A stretch of 64,000 bases of DNA from Actinophytocola xinjiangensis (GCF_001921215.1 NZ_MSIF01000003.1:310001-374000); one strand, 5' to 3'. Positions 1 to 8,016 are shown, counted from the first letter of the stretch. A program made the numbers and translations. Notes: a model not told the origin generated them from the sequence alone.

Positions 1-141
1 ACCGACCTCACCGCCGGGGAAGCAGATCAGGTTGACGTCGTGGCGTCTGGCGGCGTCGAGCGCGCCCGACCAGAGCGTGGCCCCGACTCCGAGATGGATG
101 TTGGCCGTCACCAGGCCGATGGTCAGCCGCGCAGCCGTCAT
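1..141 (-). CDS. N-terminus of a LacI-like substrate-binding sensor/regulator (truncated by window edge)
   Basis: Only the first 47 residues are visible; the reading frame runs off the left edge without a stop. The protein begins MTAARLTIGLVTANIHLGVG and continues with a helix (LWSGALDAARRHDVNLICF) and FPGGEVG. This is the first beta-alpha-beta unit of a periplasmic-binding-protein/LacI-like sensor domain, of the kind placed at the N-terminus of cytoplasmic regulators (XylR-like AraC proteins, histidine kinases, cyclases). There is no signal peptide, so it is probably cytoplasmic. The ATG at 141 has GAGG about 8 nt upstream; an in-frame ATG at 156 is the alternative. The effector domain lies outside the window, so whether it is a DNA-binding protein cannot be decided. 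It sits next to the pectate lyase block and is a candidate regulator for it (inference). Confidence 0.6.
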   Translation of the reverse strand, partial: MTAARLTIGLVTANIHLGVGATLWSGALDAARRHDVNLICFPGGEVG

Positions 142-244
142 GTTCGCCTCGCTCATCCACGTTGATGAACCGTGTGTGGTCCGGCGACACTCTCTGCAAC
201 ATAACGGTCACCCGGCTGACAAGGCAAGGGGCGGACACCGCGAC

Positions 245-272
245 GGCTCCCGGCACACGCGTGCCGGGAGCC
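245..272 (-). terminator. Strong hairpin after the pectate lyase gene
   Basis: A perfect 12-bp stem (GGCTCCCGGCAC at 245-256, its complement at 261-272) with a 4-nt loop lies about 40 nt downstream of the stop of the leftward pectate lyase gene. No U-tract follows, which is usual for actinomycete terminators. Just beside it, CGGGTGGGTGTCAC is repeated in tandem (272-285 and 286-299). Confidence 0.55.
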
Positions 273-312
273 GGGTGGGTGTCACCGGGTGGGTGTCACC
301 GACCGGTGTCGC

Positions 313-1257
313 TCAGGCCACCTTGCCCGTGCCCGCGCCGTTCTCGACGATCGACTTGACGTTGCTCGCCGGGTCGAGCGAGTAGGAGTACGGGATGCCG
401 TTGACGCTGCCCTGGGTGGCACAGGCGCCCGAGTTCACGAAGTGGTTGTTCCTGGCGACCAGGTCACCGGCCGGCGAGGAACCCTGGCCCAACTCGCACG
501 GCGAGTCGGTGTTCTCGAAGTAGTTGCCCTCGACCAGAACCCCGGCCTCCACAGTGGACGCGACACCGTAGTCGCCGACACCGTCGTAGTAGTTGTTGTA
601 GACGTGCACCGGGTCGCCGAAACGCACCCGGGGGTGACGCTGGTTGGTGCCGTCGAACCAGTTGTGGTGGTAGCTGACCCGCAGGTGGCCGCGGTCCTGG
701 CCGCCGTTGCCGTCGCTGTGCCCGAGCAGCATCGTCTTGTCGTGGCCGAAGAACCGGTTCCACGACACGGTGATGTAGTCCGAGCCGCGCTTGATGTCCA
801 CCGCGCCGTCGTAGCCGTCGGTGAAACTGTTGTGGTCGATCCAGATCTTCGTCGAACCGTCCTGGACGTTGATGGCGTCGTCGGACCAGCCACGGAAGTT
901 CAGGTTCTGGATGATCACGTTGTCGGCGTCGTCGACGTCCAGGCCGCCGCCGGTGATACCCGAACCGGAGCCGACCCCGATCAGCGTCTTGTTGGACGCG
1001 ACGTCCTGCATGCCGCTGATCGAGATCATGCCGCTGACCCGGATGACCGCCGAACCACTGCTCTGCATGGCGCTGATCAGGGCAGATGAGCTGGTGACGG
1101 TCACCGGCGAGGCGTTGCCGCCGCCGGTGGTGCCGGCGCCGAACCCGGTCGGGGTGCCGACGGCGGCCGCCTGCCCCGCCGCCACGACGGTCAGCGCGGA
1201 GGCGGCCGCGACCACGAGAGCACCTACCAGGCCCCGTTTCGCGATCGATTTACCCAT
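313..1257 (-). CDS. Secreted pectate lyase, polysaccharide lyase family 1
   Basis: Predicted to cleave polygalacturonate by calcium-dependent beta-elimination outside the cell. The protein is 314 aa. Residues 1-32 form a Sec signal peptide with basic KSIAKRG, a hydrophobic stretch and an AAA cleavage region. The PL1 parallel-beta-helix signatures are in order: IWIDHNSFTDG, YDGAVDIKRGSDYITVSWN, FFGHDKTMLLGHSD, the catalytic-arginine segment RHPRVRFG and VHVYNNYYDG. The length suits a single-domain PL1 enzyme with no carbohydrate-binding module. The start at 1257 is chosen because GGAGAG lies 5-6 nt upstream; a longer start at 1269 has no Shine-Dalgarno sequence. It has its own promoter region (1285-1379) and a hairpin downstream, so it is probably monocistronic. 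Confidence 0.93.
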   Translation of the reverse strand: MGKSIAKRGLVGALVVAAASALTVVAAGQAAAVGTPTGFGAGTTGGGNASPVTVTSSSALISAMQSSGSAVIRVSGMISISGMQDVASNKTLIGVGSGSGITGGGLDVDDADNVIIQNLNFRGWSDDAINVQDGSTKIWIDHNSFTDGYDGAVDIKRGSDYITVSWNRFFGHDKTMLLGHSDGNGGQDRGHLRVSYHHNWFDGTNQRHPRVRFGDPVHVYNNYYDGVGDYGVASTVEAGVLVEGNYFENTDSPCELGQGSSPAGDLVARNNHFVNSGACATQGSVNGIPYSYSLDPASNVKSIVENGAGTGKVA

Positions 1258-1284
1258 GATGCTCTCCATTCCTTGGGAGACCCG

Positions 1285-1315
1285 TCGAAATCATTCGATA
1301 ATCCGAATTTCTTCG
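1285..1315 (-). promoter_or_regulatory. Two adjacent LacI-type half-palindromes in the pectate lyase leader
   Basis: TCGAAATCATTCGA (1285-1298) has arms TCGAA/TTCGA around a 4-bp centre. This is the same arm geometry as the 19-bp operator at 19099 and 20172 (TCGAA-GCGA-TTCGA). A weaker copy, CGAATTTCTTCG (1304-1315), is centred 18 bp away. Both lie between the proposed -10 (1332-1337) and the start codon, where a repressor could block elongation. AT-rich sequence of this kind stands out in this genome. That a LacI protein binds here is inference. Confidence 0.4.
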
Positions 1316-1331
1316 ATGGCGACCACAATTC

Positions 1332-1379
1332 ACGTTACGGAGCACCGGGTGGACAATCGCGTACACTCTGTGGAGTTTT
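1332..1379 (-). promoter_or_regulatory. Promoter of pectate lyase with AraC-type direct repeats
   Basis: On the + strand, TGGACAATC (1350-1358) and TGGAGTTTT (1371-1379) are direct repeats 21 bp apart. CACGTTA (1331-1337) reads TAACGT on the gene strand and is a plausible -10. The same three elements with identical spacing occur at 7852-7900 before the transporter operon. Two half-sites separated by 21 bp, with the inner one beside the -35 region, is the usual arrangement for AraC-family activators (established); that such a protein acts here is inference. Confidence 0.55.
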
Positions 1380-1395
1380 CTGTTTTCGCGATGGC

Positions 1396-2679
1396 TCAGT
1401 GTGAATCGGCTCCGGCGAACCGGTCGACCAGGGCGGGGACCGCCCTCGGCGCGTCGATCCTGGTGTGCCGGACCGGTTCCCAGCCGGCGTCGGTACCCAG
1501 GTCCGGGTCGTTGGCGGCGTTGTACTCGGCGACCAGGTCGACCGGGACGGCACGGTGACCGGTGCGCAGCAGGTTGTCCCGCGCGGTGAGCGCCGTGCCG
1601 CCCCAGTCGTACACCAGACGGCTGGGAGCCAGGTCGCGGCTCGCGGTGAACACGTTGGCCTGCGCGACGATGCCCGACTCCACACCGACCCCGAGCGCGT
1701 ACACCAGGTCGTCCGACACGCGGTAGTGGTTGTTGTAGACGTGCACCTGTCCGAACCGGACCCTGGGCAGCCGTTGCAGGGTGGTGTCGAACAGGTTGTG
1801 GTGCACGGTCACGTTGAGCCGGCCCCGGTCGGTGGCCGGGTTGTTGGTCGAGCCGATGAGCATCGTCTTGTCGTGGCCGGTGAACGCGTTCCACGACACG
1901 GTGATCAGGTCCGAGCCGTTGGTGAGGTCGAGCTGGCCGTCGTGCACCTGGTAGGGCCGGCCGAAGTGGATCGGCTGCGCCGAGTCCGGGTTGTCCCCGT
2001 CGGTGAACGTGTTGCCCTCGACCCACACGTGCGTCGAGCCGGTGACCGACACGTTGTCGTACAGGGAGTTCCACTCGCCGCTGGCGCCGTCGGTCGGGTC
2101 CCACCGCGGGAAGCAGTCGGCCGCGTCGACGAACGTCAGGTTGCGGATGATCACGTTGTCCGCCCGGTCGACGTGCAGGTTCACCCCCTCCAGCACGGCG
2201 TGCCGGCCGAGACCGACGATCGTGGTGTCCGAGCCGACCTTCAGCTTCATCCGCGCGGTCTGGTTGGCCGCCGAGGCGACCCTGGCGTCCTCCAGCGGCC
2301 CGGACGGCTCGGTCTCCCGGCCCCACACGTCCGGGTCGTAGGCGTCGAGGTAGCCGTCGAGGGTGTAGCCGGGGGCGGCGTAGTCGTCGCAGTCCAGCGG
2401 GCGGCCGGCGTCGTCGGTGTCGCCGTCGATCCGGCCGCGAACGTACACGATCCTGGGTGCCGGCGCGGCCAACGCCGCCACCAGACCCGCCCGGTCGTCC
2501 ACGACGTGCACGTTGGCGGCCGGGGCCGCTGAGCCGCCGGTGGTGCCGGCGCCCTCGGACGCCCAGCCGTCGTTGGGCGCGAGCACCTGCCGGCCGAGCG
2601 ACACCTCGGCGGTCGCGCTCGCCGGCCAGCACAACGCGGCGGTGACCAGGGTGGCCGCCAGCGCGGGGAGTGTTCTCAT
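1396..2679 (-). CDS. Secreted pectate lyase, polysaccharide lyase family 1 (second paralogue)
   Basis: 427 aa with a signal peptide (MRTLPALAATLVTAALCWPA, cleavage near ATA-EV), so an extracellular pectate lyase. PL1 landmarks are present: HVWVEGNTFTDG, DLTNGSDLITVSWNAFTGHD, KTMLIGS, the arginine segment LQRLPRVRFG and VHVYNNHYRV. It is about 110 residues longer than its neighbour, mainly through loops in the first third, and has LP where most PL1 enzymes have HP before the conserved PRVRFG. It is the last gene of the leftward transporter operon, 5 nt after the solute-binding protein gene. Tight linkage to an importer suggests the importer takes up its unsaturated oligogalacturonides (inference). 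Confidence 0.92.
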   Translation of the reverse strand: MRTLPALAATLVTAALCWPASATAEVSLGRQVLAPNDGWASEGAGTTGGSAAPAANVHVVDDRAGLVAALAAPAPRIVYVRGRIDGDTDDAGRPLDCDDYAAPGYTLDGYLDAYDPDVWGRETEPSGPLEDARVASAANQTARMKLKVGSDTTIVGLGRHAVLEGVNLHVDRADNVIIRNLTFVDAADCFPRWDPTDGASGEWNSLYDNVSVTGSTHVWVEGNTFTDGDNPDSAQPIHFGRPYQVHDGQLDLTNGSDLITVSWNAFTGHDKTMLIGSTNNPATDRGRLNVTVHHNLFDTTLQRLPRVRFGQVHVYNNHYRVSDDLVYALGVGVESGIVAQANVFTASRDLAPSRLVYDWGGTALTARDNLLRTGHRAVPVDLVAEYNAANDPDLGTDAGWEPVRHTRIDAPRAVPALVDRFAGADSH

Positions 2680-2684
2680 CCGGC

Positions 2685-3986
2685 TCAGCCCCCGTTGCGC
2701 TCGTCGTAGGAGGCCTGGGCCTCGGTGAGCTTGCCGGCCATCTCGTCGAGGAAGTCCCTGGCCGACAGCTCACCGAGCAGGACCTTCTGGAACTGCGGCT
2801 CGGCGTCGGTCTTGGTGATGGAGTTGAACTCCGGCAGGTAGTAGGGCAGCTGGACGAGCGTGGTGCCCGGGTCGCTGAGCACCTGCGCCGCCCGGGTGAT
2901 GTGCTCCAGGCCGGCGGCGTCGGCGACCTCGGTGTTGGCCGGCAGTACCCCGGTCTCGGTGGCCCAGTAGGTGTTCATCTCCTTGCCCGCCACGAACTCG
3001 GCGAACCGGAACGCCGCGTCGCGCTGCTCGCCGGCGGCGAACACGCCCAGGCCGGTGACCGGGTGCGAGGTGACCGTGCGGGTGCCGTCCTCGCCGGCCG
3101 GGACGAACATCGCGTCGACCTTGTCCTCGCCGAGGGTCTCCACGTGGTCGGTGTAGGAGCCCAGGTTGTGCTGCATGACGCCGATGTTGCCGCCGTCGAA
3201 CTGGGCGACCATCTTCACGTAGTCGTTGGTGACGTCCGCCTCGGGCGTGACCTTCTTGTACAGCCCGGCGATCCGCTCCAGGGCCTCGACGTTGCCCGGG
3301 TCGTTGACCGTGGACTCGCCGGAGGAGTCGAAGACCTCGTCGATGCCCGACTGGCCGTAGAGCACCTCCAACAGCTGGGAGATCGAACCGGCGCCGCCGC
3401 GAATCGTGTAGCCGTAACGGTTGTTGGGCCTGTCGGTCAGCTTCTCGACCGCACTGTAGAACTCGTCCCAGTTCGCCGGCGGGGAGATCTTCGCCTCGGC
3501 GAACCAGTCGGCGCGGTACCAGAACACGCCCAGGTTCGTCGACAGCGGCACCATGTACAGCTTCTCGTCCGGCACGGTCGCCTTCACCGTGTCCACGACC
3601 TGCTCGTTGAGCTTGCCGTCCAGCGCGCTGCCGGAGAGGCGCTCGTCCATCGGTTCGAGGACCTCGCGGGCGGCCAGGTTGGCCAGCATCGCCGTGGTCA
3701 CCCCGCCGACGTCGGGCAGCCCCCCACCCGCGATGGCCGTGTCGTACTTCTGCTGGACCTGGGCGATCGGGATCCCGACGTACTTGACCTTGATCGTCGG
3801 GTTCTCCTTCTCGAACTCGGCGATCATGTGCTCCCACACCGGGGTGCGCGCTGGCCCGCCGTTGTCGTCCCAGAAGGTGATCGTCGTGGTGCCGTCGGCG
3901 GCCGGGTCGTCCCCGCATCCGGCCAGGGCCAGACACGCTCCCACGGCGAGCGCCGTGGCCGTCCTCGACCATCGTCCTGGAGCCAT
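2685..3986 (-). CDS. Extracellular sugar-binding lipoprotein of a CUT1 ABC transporter
   Basis: 433 aa, substrate-binding subunit of a carbohydrate ABC importer, anchored outside the membrane. The N-terminus is a lipoprotein signal with lipobox LAGC and the modified Cys at residue 24, followed by a short acidic linker and the family-1 fold (ITFWDDNGGPARTPVWEHMI, then VPLSTNLGVFWYR and similar segments). Two permease genes lie upstream in the same operon, with the oxidoreductase/DUF6807 gene between. No ATPase is encoded nearby, so a shared MsiK-type ATPase is probable, as is usual in actinomycetes. Its position directly before a pectate lyase suggests a pectin-derived oligosaccharide ligand; the sequence alone does not prove this. 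Confidence 0.9.
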   Translation of the reverse strand: MAPGRWSRTATALAVGACLALAGCGDDPAADGTTTITFWDDNGGPARTPVWEHMIAEFEKENPTIKVKYVGIPIAQVQQKYDTAIAGGGLPDVGGVTTAMLANLAAREVLEPMDERLSGSALDGKLNEQVVDTVKATVPDEKLYMVPLSTNLGVFWYRADWFAEAKISPPANWDEFYSAVEKLTDRPNNRYGYTIRGGAGSISQLLEVLYGQSGIDEVFDSSGESTVNDPGNVEALERIAGLYKKVTPEADVTNDYVKMVAQFDGGNIGVMQHNLGSYTDHVETLGEDKVDAMFVPAGEDGTRTVTSHPVTGLGVFAAGEQRDAAFRFAEFVAGKEMNTYWATETGVLPANTEVADAAGLEHITRAAQVLSDPGTTLVQLPYYLPEFNSITKTDAEPQFQKVLLGELSARDFLDEMAGKLTEAQASYDERNGG

Positions 3987-3992
3987 GGCCTT

Positions 3993-5969
3993 CTACCTCT
4001 CTGTCGTGCTGGCGAAAAGCTGTGCCGAGGCGTCCCGATCGAGGCGGCCGTCGGCGACGATGGTGGTCACCCGCCTGGTCACCGAGCCGGTGACGACCAG
4101 CGGTCGTTCCCAGGCCAGGGCCGGTCCGAACCCGGGGTACTCGCGTACCCGGACGAACCACGGGTCGACGTGCCCGTGCTGGGCCATGACCAGCGTCCAG
4201 TCCCGCCCGTCGGGGTCGGTGCCGGTCATCGCGACCCACGGCGCGTGGCTGTGGTTGACCAGGTCCTCGCCCTCGACCCGCTCGGTGAACACCGTGCGTC
4301 CGGTCGCCGAACCGGGGGCGCGCCAGAAGAACCCGCCGTAGCCGGCGCCGGCCCGGCCCTTGGTGGCCGAGCTGCGCACGGCCAGCGGGGCGCCGGTCAG
4401 GTTGGTGAGGGTGAAGGTCACGTCCAGCAGCCAGGCGGCGCCCTCGACCCCGCGGGCCGCGACCGTGCGGCGCTCGCCGAGGATCGCCACGCCGTCGGGG
4501 CCGACCCACTCCAGGTGCTCGCCGAACCGGTCGGCCTCGCGGCGGCGGAACCGCAGGTGCCGCTGCCGGCCGTGGTCGTGGCGCCAGGTCGGGCCGGCGC
4601 CGGGTACGTAGGTCCGGCCGCCCCAGAAGTTCACCCCGCCGGCGTCGGCGACCGCGATCCCGACCCCCAGGTGGTGGACGTGGTCGGCCGGCGCCAGCTC
4701 GCTGACCGCCACCCCGCCCAGCGTGCGCACCGGGTGCAGGTGCGGGCGGGGCGAGGCGGTGACCGGCAGGTCGACCCGCCAGCGGTAGTGCGCGACGTCG
4801 CGCCCGGCGACCCGCAGTACCTGCTCGGCCGGCGCCCACGGCGCGTCCAGCTCGGAGTACAGCGCGAGCCGCTCGGCGCTGCGGGCGGTCAGCTCGGCGA
4901 CGCCCGGCAGTACCCGGCCGGTGGGCTCACCGGTGTCGTCGCGGCGGATCTCCTGGAGGCGTTCGGGGATCTCCGCCGGCTCCGCCGCGCGCCGCACCGC
5001 CTCCAGGACCTGGATGAACGCGCCGGTCCTGGCCAGCGGGACCAGCAGCTGCGCGTCGGTGCGCACGTGGTCGACCAGGTTCTCCAGCAGGTCGGTCCTG
5101 GCGTGGGTGGTGCGGGCCGGCGCGCCGGTGGCCGGAACGACCTCCACCTCGTCGCGGGTGTAGACCAGGCTCGCCCGGCCGGCCTCGCCGTGCACCAGCA
5201 GCGACGGCTCGACGCGGCCCGGGGCACACAGGGTCACCGCGACGGTGATCACCAGCCCGCTGGGCAGCGTGAGCCGCACGCAGGAGGTGTCGTCGGCCTC
5301 GATCGGGTTGGCCCGGTACAGCTCGACGTCGATCTCGGCCACCGCGCCGAGTTGTTCGGCCTCGGCCACGGCCAGCGCGGTGGCGATGGCGTGCGCGAAC
5401 GGGTTGGTCAGCGCGCCGTCGGTCACCGCGACCTCGCCCAGACGCCGCCGCCCGGCCCACGGCGCCCGGCCGAAGTAGGCGGCCGGCCGGTTCCAGGCGC
5501 CGGCGACGCCGATGCCGCTGACCCGGCCGAGGTGCCCGTCGGCGATCAGCTTGCGCAGGAAGGGGATCGCGTCCGAGCCGAGGGTCTGGAAGCCGACCTG
5601 GCAGGCCAGTCCGGTCTCCCGCACGGCCGCCGCGATCACCTCGTACTCGGCGAGGCTGGGCGCCGGCGGCTTCTCCAGCAGCAGGTGCGACCCGGCGCGC
5701 AGCGCGGCCACCGCCAGCTCAGCGTGCGTGTGGATCGGGGTGACCAGCACGGTGATCTCCGCGCCGGTGCGCCGGATCAGGCCCGGCAGGTCGGCGGAGT
5801 ACTCGGGCGTGCCCAGCCCGGCGAGCGCCTCGGCGGGCACCGGCGCCACGTCGCACACCCCGACCAGCTCGACCAGTCCCGTGGCCGACAGCCGGCGCAG
5901 GTTGTCCAGGTGCCAGTGCCCGTGGCCGCCCGCGCCGGCGAGCACCACCCTGGCCGGTCGGCCCGTCAT
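3993..5969 (-). CDS. Fusion of Gfo/Idh/MocA oxidoreductase and PmoA-like DUF6807 domain
   Basis: 658 aa. Residues about 5-350 are an NAD(P)-dependent Gfo/Idh/MocA dehydrogenase: Rossmann start RVVLAGAGGHGHWHLDNL, then VTPIHTHAELAVAALRAGSH, the EKPPAPS motif with its conserved Lys, and ACQVGFQTLGSDAI. Residues about 370-655 match the PmoA/DUF6807 beta-sandwich: LHPVRTLGGVAVSELAPADH, VHHLGVGIAVAD, VNFWGGRTY, FTERVEGEDLVNHSHAPW. The name PmoA is a misnomer inherited from early annotation. No signal peptide is seen, so it is cytoplasmic. The ATG overlaps the permease stop (ATGA at 5966-5969), supporting this start and co-translation. In this operon it probably oxidises an imported uronate or sugar derivative (inference). 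Confidence 0.85.
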   Translation of the reverse strand: MTGRPARVVLAGAGGHGHWHLDNLRRLSATGLVELVGVCDVAPVPAEALAGLGTPEYSADLPGLIRRTGAEITVLVTPIHTHAELAVAALRAGSHLLLEKPPAPSLAEYEVIAAAVRETGLACQVGFQTLGSDAIPFLRKLIADGHLGRVSGIGVAGAWNRPAAYFGRAPWAGRRRLGEVAVTDGALTNPFAHAIATALAVAEAEQLGAVAEIDVELYRANPIEADDTSCVRLTLPSGLVITVAVTLCAPGRVEPSLLVHGEAGRASLVYTRDEVEVVPATGAPARTTHARTDLLENLVDHVRTDAQLLVPLARTGAFIQVLEAVRRAAEPAEIPERLQEIRRDDTGEPTGRVLPGVAELTARSAERLALYSELDAPWAPAEQVLRVAGRDVAHYRWRVDLPVTASPRPHLHPVRTLGGVAVSELAPADHVHHLGVGIAVADAGGVNFWGGRTYVPGAGPTWRHDHGRQRHLRFRRREADRFGEHLEWVGPDGVAILGERRTVAARGVEGAAWLLDVTFTLTNLTGAPLAVRSSATKGRAGAGYGGFFWRAPGSATGRTVFTERVEGEDLVNHSHAPWVAMTGTDPDGRDWTLVMAQHGHVDPWFVRVREYPGFGPALAWERPLVVTGSVTRRVTTIVADGRLDRDASAQLFASTTER

Positions 5970-6850
5970 CCCTTCACCGCCCCGGCCGACAGTCCCTGCA
6001 CCAGGTAGCGCTGCACGATCGCGAACACCAGCACCACCGGGACCGCGGCCACCACGCCGCCGGCCGCCAGCGCGCCGAAGTCGACGCTGAACTCGCCGAG
6101 GGTGAACGCGAGCCCCACCGGGATCGTGTACTTCTCCTGCTCGCTGACGAACATCAGCGCGAACAGGAAGTTGTTCCAGCTGTGGATGAACGCGAACGAC
6201 CCGACCGCGACCAGCCCCGGCCGCAGCATCGGCAGCACCACCACCAGGAACCCGCGCAGCCGCGAGCAGCCGTCCACCCAGGCGGCCTCCTCCAGCTCGA
6301 CCGGCACGTTGCGGATGAAGCCGCTGATCAGGATGAGCGAGAGCGGGAGCTGGAAGACGGTCTCGGCGATCACCAGGCTCCACAGGCTGTTCACCAGCTC
6401 CAGCGTGCGGAACACCTCGAACAGCGGGATCAGCATCATCGCGCCCGGGATGAACTGGGTGCACAGCATGGCCACCATGAACGCCGTGCGGCCGCGGAAC
6501 CGGTAGCGGGCCAGGGCGTAGCCGCCGGCCAGCGCGATCACCGTGGTGGACACCAGCGCCGCCGCCCCGACCTTGAGACTGTTGGCGAAGAACACGCCGA
6601 ACCCGAGCCCGTTCCACACGGTCTCGAAGTTCTCCAGCGACACCGGCCACGGCAGCAGCGAGGTCGACCCGCGCGGGCGGACCGCGAACACCAGCATCCA
6701 GTAGAAGGGCACCAGCGTGAACAGCAGGTACAGGCCCAGCGGCACGTAGATCTGCCACTTGCTGACCCGGATCGCCCGGTTGGGCCGGGCCGGTGGCGGG
6801 CGGTCCGGGGCCGGTCGGGCAGCCGGACGGGTGGGGGTCACGGTACTCAC
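5966..6850 (-). CDS. Sugar ABC transporter permease, MalG type
   Basis: 294 aa inner-membrane permease. After a Pro/Arg-rich cytoplasmic N-terminus there are six predicted membrane segments, beginning IYVPLGLYLLFTLVPFYWML. The EAA loop (LEEAAWVDGCSRLRGFLVVVLP) that contacts the ATPase is intact. The GTG start at 6850 overlaps the stop of the upstream permease (GTGA). It pairs with the following MalF-type gene and the lipoprotein to form one importer. Confidence 0.92.
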   Translation of the reverse strand: MSTVTPTRPAARPAPDRPPPARPNRAIRVSKWQIYVPLGLYLLFTLVPFYWMLVFAVRPRGSTSLLPWPVSLENFETVWNGLGFGVFFANSLKVGAAALVSTTVIALAGGYALARYRFRGRTAFMVAMLCTQFIPGAMMLIPLFEVFRTLELVNSLWSLVIAETVFQLPLSLILISGFIRNVPVELEEAAWVDGCSRLRGFLVVVLPMLRPGLVAVGSFAFIHSWNNFLFALMFVSEQEKYTIPVGLAFTLGEFSVDFGALAAGGVVAAVPVVLVFAIVQRYLVQGLSAGAVKG

Positions 6851-7758
6851 GACTTCGCTCCGAACTTGCCCAACCGCAGGTAGGCGACCGAGAAGAAGGT
6901 CAGGATCAGGAACCCGGCCGTGGTCAGCGCCGAGCCGTAGCCGAAGTCCTGGGACTGCACGGCCGTCGACGCCACGTACAGCGGCAGCGTCGTCGTCTGG
7001 TGCGCCGGCCCGCCGCCGGTGAGGGTGTACAGCAGGTCGACGTTGTTGAACTCCCACACCGCGCGCAGCAGCGTGGAGAGGATGATCGCGTCCTTCAGGT
7101 GCGGCAGCGTGACGTGGTAGAAGCGCCGCAACCGGCTGGCCCCGTCCACCGAGGCGGCCTCGTAGAGGTCACGCGGGATGGACTGGAGGTCGGCCAGCAG
7201 CAGGATCGCGAAGAACGGGACCCCGCGCCACAGTTCCGCGACCACCGCCGCGAGGAAGACGGTGTCCGGGTTGGCCAGCGGGGCGCCGCCGTAGTCCATC
7301 AGCCCGAGATCGGCGAGGTACTTGGACATTCCCGTCGTCGGGTTGTAGAGCAGCACCCAGATGCCGGTGGTCAGCACACCGGACACCGCCCACGGCGAGA
7401 ACACCATCGCCCTGGCGAACGCCCGCCCGACGAACGTCTCGTTGACGATCAGGGCGAGGGCCAGGCCCAGCACCAGCTGCAGGGAGACCTCGACCACGAC
7501 CCACCGGGCGGTGAACCCGAGGCTCTGCCAGAACAGCGGGTCCTCGGTGAGCATCCTGGCGAAGTTGTCCAGGCCGGCGAAGCCGTCCTCCCACGGCTTG
7601 CTCAGGTTGTAGTGCCGCAGGCTGTAGTAGACGACGCTGCCCATCGGGTAGACGAGGAACGCCAGCATCGCCAGGACCGCGGGGGCGATCAGCAGGTAGG
7701 GCGTTCTCGACCCGCGTCGCCGGGTGTGTTGGCGCACGTTCGTCTCGCCGACCGTCAT
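6847..7758 (-). CDS. Sugar ABC transporter permease, MalF type
   Basis: 303 aa, first gene of the pectin transporter operon. Six membrane segments are predicted (first YLLIAPAVLAMLAFLVYPMG), with the EAA motif YEAASVDGASRLRRFYHVTLP and the MalF-like segment LLYTLTGGGPAHQTTTLPLY. The start MTVGETNVRQ at 7758 is preferred because AAGGGG lies 8 nt upstream; ATG 7764 and the ATG at 7791 are alternatives with poor spacing. It is transcribed from the promoter at 7853-7900, leaving a leader of roughly 90 nt. Confidence 0.92.
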   Translation of the reverse strand: MTVGETNVRQHTRRRGSRTPYLLIAPAVLAMLAFLVYPMGSVVYYSLRHYNLSKPWEDGFAGLDNFARMLTEDPLFWQSLGFTARWVVVEVSLQLVLGLALALIVNETFVGRAFARAMVFSPWAVSGVLTTGIWVLLYNPTTGMSKYLADLGLMDYGGAPLANPDTVFLAAVVAELWRGVPFFAILLLADLQSIPRDLYEAASVDGASRLRRFYHVTLPHLKDAIILSTLLRAVWEFNNVDLLYTLTGGGPAHQTTTLPLYVASTAVQSQDFGYGSALTTAGFLILTFFSVAYLRLGKFGAKS

Positions 7759-7852
7759 GCCCATCGCCCCTTCTGCCCGGCGGGGTTTCACCCGCCAGAA
7801 CAGGACGAATGGCCGGAAATCCCGCTCCGTCCGTCCTCATCGCATGAGCCAC

Positions 7853-7900
7853 ACGTTAGGTAGGAATCCGTGGACAATTGCGCAGACCGTGTGGACTATT
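7853..7900 (-). promoter_or_regulatory. Promoter of the pectin transporter operon with AraC-type direct repeats
   Basis: TGGACAATT (7871-7879) and TGGACTATT (7892-7900) are direct repeats 21 bp apart. A gene-strand -10 TAACGT (7853-7858) follows at the same distance as in the pectate lyase promoter at 1332-1379. Aligned over 50 bp, the two promoters keep CACGTTA, both repeats and all spacings while the rest diverges, which indicates selection for a regulator site. Confidence 0.6.
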
Positions 7901-7981
7901 CCGTCCGGTGTCGCGATGTGGGTTCGCCGGTGACCGGACTGGGCCGAAGATCTTCCATCGTGCGGTGTGTCGGCCGACGCG

Positions 7982-8010
7982 TTGTCCTGGTCTGTGGGGC
8001 TGGCTACCGT
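7982..8010 (+). promoter_or_regulatory. Promoter for a leaderless SRPBCC mRNA
   Basis: TTGTCC (7982-7987), a 17-bp spacer and TACCGT (8005-8010) form a good housekeeping-type promoter. The GTG at 8017 lies 7 nt after the -10, so transcription would begin at the start codon. Confidence 0.6.
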
Positions 8011-8016
8011 TTTCCC

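Noticed and set aside
2670-6008. A very long open frame (over 1,100 codons) on the + strand across the transporter genes
   Set aside because: It lies antisense to three well-supported genes, its product is Val/Gly/Arg/Asp-rich without any domain, and such antisense frames are expected at this GC content.
3993-6758. A single 921-codon gene reading from the permease region through the oxidoreductase
   Set aside because: The upstream third is the +1 shadow of the MalG-type permease; the true start is the ATG at 5969 in an ATGA overlap.
7870-8016. Longer N-terminus for the SRPBCC protein
   Set aside because: It would begin inside the AraC-type repeats of the divergent promoter and adds residues unlike the family; GTG 8017 lies right after a -10 box.
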